Positions 10,550-17,242 of a stretch of DNA of 64,000 nucleotides are shown here, piece by piece. Numbering within the stretch: position 1 is the first letter of the stretch; the number at the start of each line of letters is the position of its first letter. The stretch comes from Urechidicola croceus (GTDB taxonomy: Bacteria; Bacteroidota; Bacteroidia; Flavobacteriales; Flavobacteriaceae): positions 1,633,501 through 1,697,500 of the forward strand of contig NZ_CP017478.1 in NCBI RefSeq assembly GCF_001761325.1, written 5' to 3'. A program made the position numbers and the translations under genes. A model generated the notes under the pieces. The model made no database searches. It saw nothing but the letters and a program-made list of their open reading frames with translations, and was not told the DNA's origin.

Positions 10550-11179
10550 TTATGAAATCCATAGGTTTTTTGTGCATTTTACAGTCCAAAGCCCATTTTT
10601 ACGCTCTAAAAAAACAAGGCTACCTCCACCTGCTAACCTACTGGTGCTCATAGAAGTTGCAATTATTGCTTTGTCGTATTCTTTATTAAATTCGATTTGA
10701 GAAAAACTTAACAGTATATCAAAATTTTCAAAATCTTTTCTATTTTTATCTATCATTGATTCGTTAAAATGAATAATTGAATCTTTCCTAATATTATGAA
10801 TTTTAGAAATCTTTAATGAATCCTTTTGATCAATTATATAATATTCATTTAGTAAACTTTCATACTCACTACAATCATGATGCGCTTTTCTCTTTCTATT
10901 TCTTGGAATTTCTAATTCAGGAATAATCGCAATAATTTGTTTTTTTGCAATTAACTCTTTACTATAATTAAGTAAATGTATACTATCCTCTTTTTTCATT
11001 GCCATTCCATTTGGCGTTGGAGGCATTGACTTACTATAATCAATCGGAGATGTTAATTGATTATATAAAAGCGATATAATTTCATATGTGTATTTTTCTT
11101 CTATATTCTCTTTTTTGTTACACGAAAAAAATAAAGAAATAGTAAGAAGAACACATATACTTTTACCTGAAAAACTCAT
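10550..11179 (-). CDS. Hypothetical lipoprotein A, first of a paralogous family
   Basis: Function not recognised. The protein has 209 residues with a lipobox at Cys20 (LLTISLFFSC). It is clearly homologous to the gene at 11462-12085, roughly two thirds identical by eye, most strongly over the signal peptide and the last 60 residues (FENFDILLSFSQI, FNKEYDKAIIATS, AGGGSLVFLE, LWIS at the C-terminus). The C-terminal pattern Tyr-x-x-Ala-Ile, Gly-Gly-Gly, Trp-x-Val looks like a small alpha+beta domain. It lies 5 bp downstream of a 63-residue gene. A periplasmic immunity-like role is possible from the repeated arrangement, but this is speculation. Confidence 0.7.
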   Translation of the reverse strand: MSFSGKSICVLLTISLFFSCNKKENIEEKYTYEIISLLYNQLTSPIDYSKSMPPTPNGMAMKKEDSIHLLNYSKELIAKKQIIAIIPELEIPRNRKRKAHHDCSEYESLLNEYYIIDQKDSLKISKIHNIRKDSIIHFNESMIDKNRKDFENFDILLSFSQIEFNKEYDKAIIATSMSTSRLAGGGSLVFLERKNGLWTVKCTKNLWIS

Positions 11180-11184
11180 TTTAA

Positions 11185-11376
11185 TTATATTTTTACTGGT
11201 CTACTAAATTGCATCTCCCTTAACAAGCTCTTTCCATTTTTGATCTCATCTTTATCAATTATGAAAATTTTTACATACTGTTCAAGGCTATCTTCTGCTT
11301 CAAATGTTTTACATACTTCCAAATAATCTATTTCTAAAAAGTAATTAAGATCAAAATATACTATTGTTTTTATCAT
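11185..11376 (-). CDS. Small hypothetical protein (63 aa)
   Basis: Not recognised. It encodes 63 residues with no signal peptide (MIKTIVYFDLNYFLEIDYLE), acidic and aromatic-rich. Its stop is 5 bp from the lipoprotein A start, suggesting co-expression. The ATG lies 2 bp after the stop of a short reading-frame fragment ending in Cys-Pro-Asn-Asn. It could be a small cytoplasmic protein or part of a decayed gene; no homologue comes to mind. Confidence 0.45.
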   Translation of the reverse strand: MIKTIVYFDLNYFLEIDYLEVCKTFEAEDSLEQYVKIFIIDKDEIKNGKSLLREMQFSRPVKI

Positions 11377-11378
11377 AA

Positions 11379-11441
11379 TTAATTATTTGGACAATCTGAA
11401 GTTGTATTATATAAAGTTAAACTTTTATTTAATTCTTCTTT
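11379..11441 (-). pseudogene. Possible C-terminal fragment of a decayed gene (ends DCPNN)
   Basis: A 20-codon open stretch (KEELNKSLTLYNTTSDCPNN then stop) sits between lipoprotein B and the 63-residue gene. It has no start of its own. Its Cys-Asn ending resembles the endings of two other fragments upstream of lipoproteins B and C (DDCN and VPCN), suggesting that all three are remnants of one family. The match is short, so confidence is low. Confidence 0.25.
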
Positions 11442-11461
11442 CTATACACATTAAATCAGTT

Positions 11462-12085
11462 TTATGAAATCCAAAGTCTTTTTAAACATTTTATTGACCA
11501 ATGCCCATCTTTGTGCTCTAAAAAAACAAGACTACCTCCACCTGCAACTCTACTTGTACTCCTTGATGTTGCTATTATTGCTTTGTCGTATTCTTTATTA
11601 AATGCGATTTGAGAAAAACTTAACAGTATATCAAAATTTTCAAATTCTTTTCTATCTCTATTAATCATTTCTTCTTTAAAGTAAAGAATAGAATCTTTTC
11701 TAACTTTAACTATTTTACTAATCTCAATAGGACTTTCCTTATCAATTAAATAATATTTTAATAGTAAATTTTCATAATCCTTACAATCAGTATGTACTTT
11801 CACTTTTTTATTTCTTGGCTTCTCTAATTTTGGCTCAATTGCTATAATTTGCTTTTTTTCGATTAATTGTTTTCTATAATTTTGAAAATAAATACTATCC
11901 TCCTTCGTTATTAAGCCCTCTGAAGGTAATGGTGCTGGAGGTGGCATCATTGGACTTGAAGAATTATTGTATATAAGTGATATAATTTCATATGTATGTT
12001 TCTCCTCTATATTCTCTTTTTTCTTACACGAAAAAAATAAAGAAATAGTAAGAAGAACACATATATTTTTACCTAAAAAACTCAT
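11462..12085 (-). CDS. Hypothetical lipoprotein B, paralogue of lipoprotein A
   Basis: Function not recognised. I start it at the ATG at 12083-12085 (MSFLGKNICVLLTISLFFSC, Cys20), which aligns exactly with the start of lipoprotein A; an in-frame ATG six codons upstream is less likely. It has 207 residues from this start. After the lipobox comes a proline-rich stretch (PMMPPPAPLP) that differs from its paralogue, then conserved blocks (YEIISLIYN, KKQIIAI, FENFDILLSFSQIAFNKEYDKAIIATS, VAGGGSLVFLE). The pair has arisen by duplication. Membrane anchoring is seen from the lipobox; the role is unknown. Confidence 0.7.
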   Translation of the reverse strand: MSFLGKNICVLLTISLFFSCKKKENIEEKHTYEIISLIYNNSSSPMMPPPAPLPSEGLITKEDSIYFQNYRKQLIEKKQIIAIEPKLEKPRNKKVKVHTDCKDYENLLLKYYLIDKESPIEISKIVKVRKDSILYFKEEMINRDRKEFENFDILLSFSQIAFNKEYDKAIIATSRSTSRVAGGGSLVFLEHKDGHWSIKCLKRLWIS

Positions 12086-12198
12086 TTTAGTTACAATCAT
12101 CATTAAAAGTTGTGTTTTGATTTACAATTGCTTTTACAACATACCTCCAGTAGTCATATCTACACCATCAGTAGTTTCATTGTTGATCTTATTTTAAA
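12086..12198 (-). pseudogene. Fragmentary coding remnant upstream of lipoprotein B
   Basis: Two reading frames across this gap give plausible protein pieces without a start: one reads NNETTDGVDMTTGGML then stop, the other reads KAIVNQNTTFNDDCN then stop. A single frameshift would join them into one C-terminus ending DDCN. The gap holds no intact gene. This is a weak call based on composition and on the repeated Cys-Asn ending in the neighbourhood. Confidence 0.25.
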
Positions 12199-12801
12199 CT
12201 ACCCTATTCCTAATAATATTCTTCGATATACTATCCATTTATTATTTTCTTTTTTATAAATTGCTACAGATAGAGTTCCTCCATCACTTAAAACATTTCC
12301 AAAATAATTAGTTATCATTGCATATTCTTTACTTTCTGAAAAAATGGGTTTTGATAAAGCTATTAATTTTTTTGTGGTATTTAAAACAAAATTTTCATCC
12401 TTTTTCCCTGAATCAATTATTTCAAGATTAGAATTATTTACTATATCAAGTTGTTTATATTCAATAATTTCGTCGATATAAACTTTGTTTTTAGAAAAAA
12501 CAATACCTCTGTTCTCTAATTCGCTAAACTCTAATAATTCGCTAAACTCTAATCTATCAATGCTTAAAGCCTCTGCATAATTATTTAGTTTTCTTTCTAA
12601 TAAAAAACTCTTATAATTCCCTGAATTCATCAAGTAATTAATTTCTTGATTAATTACTTGATACGAATCTTTTTTTAATAGTCTATTAAGTTTTTGTAAA
12701 CTACAAGAGCTAAAACTTAATAAAATAATTAGGTTAATTGCAAGGTACTGATGCGCTTGGCGCTTGACCCTTTGGAAATATTTGATTTCCATTTGCATCA
12801 T
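12199..12801 (-). CDS. Hypothetical lipoprotein C, divergent member, possibly with rebuilt 5' end
   Basis: Function not recognised. The protein has up to 200 residues. The C-terminus (EYAMITNYFGNVLSDGGTLSVAIYKKENNKWIVY) follows the same pattern as lipoproteins A and B: Tyr-Ala-x-Ile, Gly-Gly-(Thr/Ser)-Leu, Trp-x-Val. A lipobox-like LIILLSFSSC lies near residue 33, but the only in-frame ATGs (at 12801 and nearby) lie 68 bp inside the upstream fragment. The natural start therefore seems lost or replaced, and the present N-terminus (MEIKYFQRVKRQAHQYLAIN) is out-of-frame sequence of the neighbour. It may be a functional rebuilt gene or a pseudogene. Confidence 0.5.
   Translation of the reverse strand: MMQMEIKYFQRVKRQAHQYLAINLIILLSFSSCSLQKLNRLLKKDSYQVINQEINYLMNSGNYKSFLLERKLNNYAEALSIDRLEFSELLEFSELENRGIVFSKNKVYIDEIIEYKQLDIVNNSNLEIIDSGKKDENFVLNTTKKLIALSKPIFSESKEYAMITNYFGNVLSDGGTLSVAIYKKENNKWIVYRRILLGIG
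12518..12553. repeat. Two perfect 18-bp tandem copies inside lipoprotein C
   Basis: AATTCGCTAAACTCTAAT occurs at 12518-12535 and again at 12536-12553. On the minus strand it encodes a doubled LEFSEL hexapeptide. The duplication is in frame and recent-looking, as both copies are identical. Confidence 0.95.
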
Positions 12802-13173
12802 AAAATATATCTGTATTATCTTGTTCTGCTGCTATAGTATTTACTAATGTATAATACTCATCTGTGGGATCTCCATTTGGTAAAAATCTTGGTTCATAAA
12901 ACTCTAGCATACCTCCTGACCAAGATAATTTTTGATAAAAATCAAAAGGTAAGTTATATCCATTAGCGACTCCATAAGCTTGCAATGATGTAGCAACATC
13001 ATCAATCATTTCATTAATATTTTGATTTAAATAAAATTTTGTTGAACCTTCTCAAAAAAAGCTAATTCTTCATTTAAAATTTTTACTTCTTCCTTTTCAC
13101 AATTAGTAAATAATAAAGGTATCGATTATAATATTATTACAAATTTTAAATGCTTTTTAAGTTTGATTTTCAT
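12734..13173 (-). pseudogene. Broken lipoprotein gene with in-frame stop and frameshift
   Basis: From the ATG at 13171-13173 the frame reads MKIKLKKHLKFVIIL, stop, SIPLLFTNCEKEEVKILNEELAFFE: a lipoprotein signal interrupted by TAA at codon 16. Near a run of seven T the frame is lost, and a second frame continues EGSTKFYLNQNINEMIDDVATS to the stop at 12734, ending SASVPCN. The second part has DFYQKLSWSGGM and DPTDEYYTLVNTI stretches. I vaguely associate this 'DFYxxLxWxGL' pattern with C-termini of Bacteroidota secreted proteins, but cannot name the family. Two disabling changes in about 140 codons make a pseudogene likely. Confidence 0.6.
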
Positions 13174-13242
13174 ATCACTTTTCAATTTTTATTAAATATA
13201 GTTTTAATATTGATAACAATCAATCACTGAAAACCGTGATAT

Positions 13243-13360
13243 TTATATTTTCTCAAGTATACTCATATTTGGCCCTAAATTGCAAAATTCCTTTTCAACA
13301 GTAACCGATGATCCATCAACATAGTATGTTGAAATTTGCTTCGTTTTTTTTAAATTTATA
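13243..13360 (-). pseudogene. Possible C-terminal gene fragment
   Basis: Within the gap 13174-13369 the minus strand has an open stretch of about 38 codons (KKTKQISTYYVDGSSVTVEK, then EFCNLGPNMSILEKI and stop) with protein-like composition and no start codon. It may be the tail of another lost gene of the same island. Nothing else was recognised in this gap. Confidence 0.25.
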
Positions 13361-13369
13361 TTATACTAT

Positions 13370-13768
13370 TTATGAATTAAAATAAACTGACAAAAACACA
13401 TAGACCATATATCCCCAGAAAAAAGTGAATATCACATGGACTATAGTTTCAAAAACTTTTCCTCTCCATAATTTTGGCGAATAAATAAACAATTGAAATA
13501 TTAATCTAATCATCCAAAAAATACCAAGCCCAAGAGCTAACCTATTTCCTAACTGTGTTTCAATAATTTCACTTGATGAAGTAAAGCATAAAAATCCCAT
13601 TAAAAATACAGTGAAAGCAACAAAAAATGTATGTGAATTCATCATCTGTTTATTTATTAAACTTAAATGACTCTGTTCTTCCTTCCAATTAAAATATTTT
13701 GGAAAGATTACATGAATCAATGCTAAAGCCATGAGAAGAACTCCTATAATTTTTAAATGAATATACAT
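13370..13768 (-). CDS. Four-helix membrane protein, uncharacterised
   Basis: The protein has 132 residues and four hydrophobic segments: about 5-23, 45-65, 75-95 and 105-128. The N-terminus (MYIHLKIIGVLLMALALIHVIFPKYFNW) looks like an inner-membrane protein with an early His and Trp. I do not recognise a family with confidence; the size and topology are similar to small DoxX-like or DUF membrane proteins. It is the last gene of an operon that starts at the DoxX-like gene (15637), 18 bp after the methyltransferase, and so probably under the GbsR-type regulator. Confidence 0.7.
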   Translation of the reverse strand: MYIHLKIIGVLLMALALIHVIFPKYFNWKEEQSHLSLINKQMMNSHTFFVAFTVFLMGFLCFTSSSEIIETQLGNRLALGLGIFWMIRLIFQLFIYSPKLWRGKVFETIVHVIFTFFWGYMVYVFLSVYFNS

Positions 13769-13786
13769 ATTGATATGAATAAAATA

Positions 13787-14539
13787 TTAAGGTTTAGAGT
13801 TGAATATTGACATAAATAACGTGAATTTGGTTTCTTCAAAAGAAGAAAACCCCGAAGTTTTAAACGCATTTCTCCAAACGCTACGAGAGAAAAAATGAGT
13901 AAACCCTACTGAAAAGGCCATGAAATTTGAAAAATCTCTCAAGTGTTCTACCATAATTACTTTTCCATCTGGTTTACAAATCCTTCGACATTCTTTTAAA
14001 AAAACAACTTTCTCTCTATTTGACCTAATTTCATGAGCAGCAGATAAAAGAAAAATAACATCAATAGATTTATCTTCCAATGGAATTTTATTAGTATTTA
14101 TTTGCTGCGTATTTGGATATACCAAACTCACATTTCTTGCTCTAACTATTGCAGGCTCTGTATGTTTTTGAGCGTTATAAAAATCGAATACTCTCAAATT
14201 TGATTTAGGAAAACTCTCTTTTATAATAAAACTTGTTTCATCAAATCCAGCATTTATGTTAATAATTTCGCTCGTATTCAAATCTGAAATATTAAATTTT
14301 TTGAGCCAATTAAAATCATAATATCCCGAGAAATCATATACATAAGCAGATACTATTAGCGGCATTAAAAGTCCATATGAAAAGGCTATGACAATTAACC
14401 AAAATAAGAAATCTGACCATTCAAATAATATCCAACTTATTATGATTAGTGCCAATATGCTCAATCCAATTACATAAAAATGTCTATTAAAACTTAAAAT
14501 GTTTAATACCCCTTGAAATTTTCTTCTTTTTATTCCCAT
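13787..14539 (-). CDS. Membrane-anchored class I SAM methyltransferase-like protein
   Basis: Two hydrophobic helices near the N-terminus (residues about 20-65) precede a methyltransferase-like domain. Motif I is atypical (INAGFDETSFII instead of a Gly-rich loop), but VIFLLSAAHEIRSNREKVVFLKE followed by CRRICKPDGKVIMVEHLRD is typical of motifs IV-VI of SAM methyltransferases. I start it at 14539 (MGIKRRKF), which overlaps the DUF2071 gene by 10 bp; an ATG at 14566 is possible. The substrate is unknown. Its place after DoxX-like and DUF2071 genes suggests a membrane or stress function. Confidence 0.72.
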   Translation of the reverse strand: MGIKRRKFQGVLNILSFNRHFYVIGLSILALIIISWILFEWSDFLFWLIVIAFSYGLLMPLIVSAYVYDFSGYYDFNWLKKFNISDLNTSEIININAGFDETSFIIKESFPKSNLRVFDFYNAQKHTEPAIVRARNVSLVYPNTQQINTNKIPLEDKSIDVIFLLSAAHEIRSNREKVVFLKECRRICKPDGKVIMVEHLRDFSNFMAFSVGFTHFFSRSVWRNAFKTSGFSSFEETKFTLFMSIFNSKP

Positions 14540-15273
14540 GATTCTATAACGCCTTTTTTCCAACAATATGGAATGTTTTCAATGATAAATGCATTTGCCA
14601 AAATTTGATTTTCAAGATTTAAAGTGTTCAAGAATTCAATATTATATTTAGTAACCTTTATTGGTTTTGGCTTCCAATTTTGACGTACTCCTTCTATGAT
14701 TAATACTTCCTTATTCTCTTCATTATAAGTAAAAGTAAAAGGTAACGGCCCTGCATACCTCCTTGCTTCTTTCCAATCGTTGAAGGGTGAATTATTAGGT
14801 AAAATTACTTCATCCGAACTTGAATTATATCGAATTTTAAAATTTGATTTTTTAGAACTTATTTCATTTTCACACTTATTTACATGAGTTGAAATATCCG
14901 TAGTTGTATAGTTGTAATGAGTAAAAATGTTGCCGAAAAATTCCATTTTCTTTTTGTTTGTTTCAGATTTAAGAATATATAAACCACGTAATCGCTTTCC
15001 TTTTTTATTTGTATATCTTACAAAGACTCGATATCCTATTAAATAAAAATTATTCCCCATAAATTTAAGAAACCCTTTTGGTCTTAGATTTTTAGTTTGT
15101 ACTAAAGCAACAGCTACAAATGCCCATTTATCTTGAAATGTATCTAACTCTAAACTTTCAGGAATCATACTCTCGAGTTGTTCCTTTTTTACAGCAAAAG
15201 TTAAAACAACTGAACTTTCAAAAAATGCTTCTACAGCAAACGGGTGATTTTTTAAACTAAATGACATGATCAT
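14530..15273 (-). CDS. DUF2071 family protein
   Basis: The protein has 247 residues and resembles the DUF2071 (YqjF/acetoacetate-decarboxylase-like) family: FAVEAFFESSVVLTFAVKKEQL at the start, LDTFQDKWAFVAVALVQTKNLRP, then GYRVFVRYTN and RGLYILKSET. The family lies in the acetoacetate decarboxylase-like superfamily but its reaction is unknown. Start codons at 15273 and 15267 both overlap the DoxX-like gene by 11-17 bp, so the genes are translationally coupled. The gene is the second of the operon behind the 15652-15675 palindrome. Confidence 0.8.
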   Translation of the reverse strand: MIMSFSLKNHPFAVEAFFESSVVLTFAVKKEQLESMIPESLELDTFQDKWAFVAVALVQTKNLRPKGFLKFMGNNFYLIGYRVFVRYTNKKGKRLRGLYILKSETNKKKMEFFGNIFTHYNYTTTDISTHVNKCENEISSKKSNFKIRYNSSSDEVILPNNSPFNDWKEARRYAGPLPFTFTYNEENKEVLIIEGVRQNWKPKPIKVTKYNIEFLNTLNLENQILANAFIIENIPYCWKKGVIESWE

Positions 15274-15637
15274 TTTTTTTGTTTATTATAAACTCATTGA
15301 AATAAATGAAAGTGATGAATAAAAAAGTAAAAACTGAATTTAACTTTCCCCATAATAATAAATCTGGAACAAGAATAAATTCTAAAATATTCATTAGTGC
15401 TATTATTGAAATTTGAGTAATTGCATTAAGCTGTGATTTATACCCAATTAGAATCCATATTGTCATTCCAATTTCTAATAATCCAATTATAGTTGTAAAA
15501 ACTCCCGAGTTTTCTTGTCCCAAAATTATTGCAACAATTTCTTGATGTCTAGGAACGAAGTTCAATATTTTACAATACAAACCATTTATTAACCATACAG
15601 TTGCAATTGTAATATTTAATAATTTCTTAGTATTCAT
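15257..15637 (-). CDS. DoxX-like membrane protein
   Basis: A 126-residue inner-membrane protein with four predicted helices. The opening (ITIATVWLINGLYCKILNFVPRHQEIVAIIL) is characteristic of the DoxX-like family, followed by GLLEIGMTIWILIGY and a closing hydrophobic helix. Its function is unclear; family members occur in thiosulfate or quinone metabolism and stress operons. It is the first gene of the operon and starts 15 bp downstream of a 24-bp palindrome, so it is the most likely direct target of the adjacent regulator. Confidence 0.82.
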   Translation of the reverse strand: MNTKKLLNITIATVWLINGLYCKILNFVPRHQEIVAIILGQENSGVFTTIIGLLEIGMTIWILIGYKSQLNAITQISIIALMNILEFILVPDLLLWGKLNSVFTFLFITFIYFNEFIINKKNDHVI

Positions 15638-15651
15638 ATTCTTTATTTCAT

Positions 15652-15675
15652 AACTTTCAGTAATTATTGAAAGTT
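15652..15675. promoter_or_regulatory. Palindromic operator in front of the DoxX-like operon
   Basis: The site reads AACTTTCA-gtaattat-TGAAAGTT: perfect 8-bp arms, and the spacer is itself nearly symmetric. It agrees with the site at 16217-16242 in 22 of 24 positions. It lies between the regulator gene's stop (15692) and the DoxX-like start (15637), where an operator of a second transcription unit would be. Confidence 0.85.
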
Positions 15676-15691
15676 TGTTTGCAAATTTTTT

Positions 15692-16192
15692 TTACTTTAC
15701 TATTTTTAATAAATTTTTATAAAACCAATGTTCATCTGACTTAACAAACTTGTCTACTACTCCATTCAACTTTCCTGTAAATGATTCTAAATCGGTAATA
15801 ACATTTTTAAAAGTTTCTATTTCTTCACCCTTACCGTCAACTGTTTTGATTTCATTTAGAACTTTTAAAACTGGCTCTACTTCTCTTTTACTTCTTTCTT
15901 TAGTAATTTTTCTAGCGATTTCCCAAACATCTTTATCAGCACTAAAATAATCTCTTCGCTCTCCTGCTTTATATTCTTTATTCACAATTCCCCAATCAAT
16001 TAAAGCTCGAATATTCATATTAGCATTTCCTCGAGAGATTTTTAATTCTGCCATAATTTCTTCTGTTGATAATACTCCAGGAGTAATCAATAACAAAGCA
16101 TGAATTTGAGCCATTGTCTTATTAATACCCCAACTTGAACCTAATGCTCCCCAATTTTGAATAAATTTATTTTTTGCTTCTTCGAATTCCAT
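15692..16192 (-). CDS. GbsR/MarR-family transcriptional regulator
   Basis: The protein has 166 residues and a winged-helix DNA-binding domain at about 20-95 (GINKTMAQIHALLLITPGVLSTEEIMAELKISRGNANMNIRALIDWGIV), typical of GbsR-type MarR-like repressors. A helical C-terminal half (about 96-166) probably dimerises. A near-perfect 26-bp palindrome lies 25 bp upstream of its start and a copy lies downstream in front of the DoxX-like operon. It therefore very likely represses itself and that operon. The effector is unknown; GbsR itself senses choline, and nothing here suggests choline metabolism. Confidence 0.9.
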   Translation of the reverse strand: MEFEEAKNKFIQNWGALGSSWGINKTMAQIHALLLITPGVLSTEEIMAELKISRGNANMNIRALIDWGIVNKEYKAGERRDYFSADKDVWEIARKITKERSKREVEPVLKVLNEIKTVDGKGEEIETFKNVITDLESFTGKLNGVVDKFVKSDEHWFYKNLLKIVK

Positions 16193-16216
16193 ACAACAAA
16201 TATATAAAAACTTTCT

Positions 16217-16242
16217 AAACTTTCAATAAATATTGAAAGTTT
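16217..16242. promoter_or_regulatory. Palindromic operator in front of the GbsR/MarR-type gene
   Basis: A 26-bp inverted repeat, AAACTTTCAATA at the left and TATTGAAAGTTT at the right, is symmetric except at the central base pair. The same sequence with two changes recurs at 15652-15675. These are the only two copies of the ACTTTCA...TGAAAGT pattern that I found. Confidence 0.88.
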
Positions 16243-16342
16243 AATTTTATAAGAAATCATTATCCTCTTGTAACAAATAGTTTTCTATATCGTTTATCTA
16301 ATAGAATCATGATTTTAAAATACTTTAAACATTGAATATATT

Positions 16343-16501
16343 ATGGGTTGTTTAAGAGTATTATTGGCAATTTTTTTTCCACCATTATCAGTTATTGATA
16401 AAGGTTGTGGCTCTATTATTATTGTTTTTTTATTGACACTTTGTGGATGGATTCCAGGAGTTATTGCAGCATTAATTATTTTGAATAATTCAAATAGATA
16501 A
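16343..16501 (+). CDS. YqaE/Pmp3-family (UPF0057) small membrane protein
   Basis: A 52-residue protein, MGCLRVLLAIFFPPLSVIDK then GCGSIIIVFLLTLCGWIPGVIAALIIL, with two membrane helices. The FFPPLxV and LTLxGWIPGxIxA motifs are diagnostic of the UPF0057/PMP3 proteolipid family, stress-inducible membrane proteins found in bacteria, plants and yeast. It lies upstream of lipB, ending 18 bp before it, but lipB has its own promoter motif. The ATG at 16343 is the only start that gives the conserved N-terminus. Confidence 0.9.
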   Translation: MGCLRVLLAIFFPPLSVIDKGCGSIIIVFLLTLCGWIPGVIAALIILNNSNR

Positions 16502-16513
16502 ATTGTATCTTTG
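16480..16513 (+). promoter_or_regulatory. Candidate lipB promoter, close to the start codon
   Basis: TATCTTTG at 16506-16513 matches TAnnTTTG, and TTTG at 16480-16483 lies 22 bp upstream. Only six bases separate the -7 box from the lipB ATG at 16520, so the transcript may have almost no 5' leader. Confidence 0.55.
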
Positions 16514-16519
16514 TAACGT

Positions 16520-17242
16520 ATGAATAAAACGATACAAATACAGGATTTAGGATTTAAAGCCTACAAAGATACTTGGGATTATCAAACAGATTTGTTGCAA
16601 GAAACTATTAAAGTGAAATTTGATAACCGTAAAAACGGCACTCAAAATGAAACTGAAAATCATTTCTTATTTGTTGAACACCCTCATGTATATACCTTAG
16701 GTAAAAGTGGTGACATCTCTAATTTGCTCCTTTCAGAACAACAATTGGAAGAAAAAGGGATTACGTTTTTTAAAATAAATCGTGGTGGAGATATTACTTA
16801 TCATGGTCCTGGTCAAATTGTCGGTTACCCAATTCTTGATCTTGAAAATTTCTTTTCTGATATTCATAAATATCTTCGATTGCTAGAAGAAACTATTATT
16901 ATGACAATTGCCGAATATGGTATCAAAGGAACTCGTAGTGAAGGAGAAACTGGTGTTTGGCTTGATGTTGGAACTCCATTTGCAAGAAAAATATGTGCTT
17001 TGGGAGTTCGTGCTTCTCGTTGGGTTACTATGCATGGTTTTGCACTAAATGTAAATACCAATTTAGGTTATTTTGATCATATCATTCCTTGTGGAATAAA
17101 GGGTAAAGCAGTTACTTCAATGCAATTGGAACTTGGAAAAGAAATCCCACTAGATGAAGTGAAAGAAAAAATTAAAAAGCATTTCTGCTATTTATTTGAG
17201 GCTGAGTTTATACAAAAAGACTATTGTTCTTCGTTGAAATAG
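16520..17242 (+). CDS. lipB: Lipoyl(octanoyl)transferase LipB
   Basis: LipB moves the octanoyl group from octanoyl-ACP to lipoyl domains of 2-oxoacid dehydrogenases, in the cytoplasm. The 240-residue protein has FLFVEHPHVYTLGKSG, the RGGDITYHGPGQIVGYP loop, and the catalytic pair K157 (ARKICALG) and C191 (IIPCGIKGKAVTSM). Length and motifs are normal for the family. It converges on the YejK-like gene with a 22-bp overlap. Confidence 0.97.
   Translation: MNKTIQIQDLGFKAYKDTWDYQTDLLQETIKVKFDNRKNGTQNETENHFLFVEHPHVYTLGKSGDISNLLLSEQQLEEKGITFFKINRGGDITYHGPGQIVGYPILDLENFFSDIHKYLRLLEETIIMTIAEYGIKGTRSEGETGVWLDVGTPFARKICALGVRASRWVTMHGFALNVNTNLGYFDHIIPCGIKGKAVTSMQLELGKEIPLDEVKEKIKKHFCYLFEAEFIQKDYCSSLK

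Noticed and set aside
10500-10700. Plus-strand frame next to gldA
   Set aside because: It lies antisense to the C-terminus of lipoprotein A, has no family features, and the minus-strand gene is supported by its paralogue.
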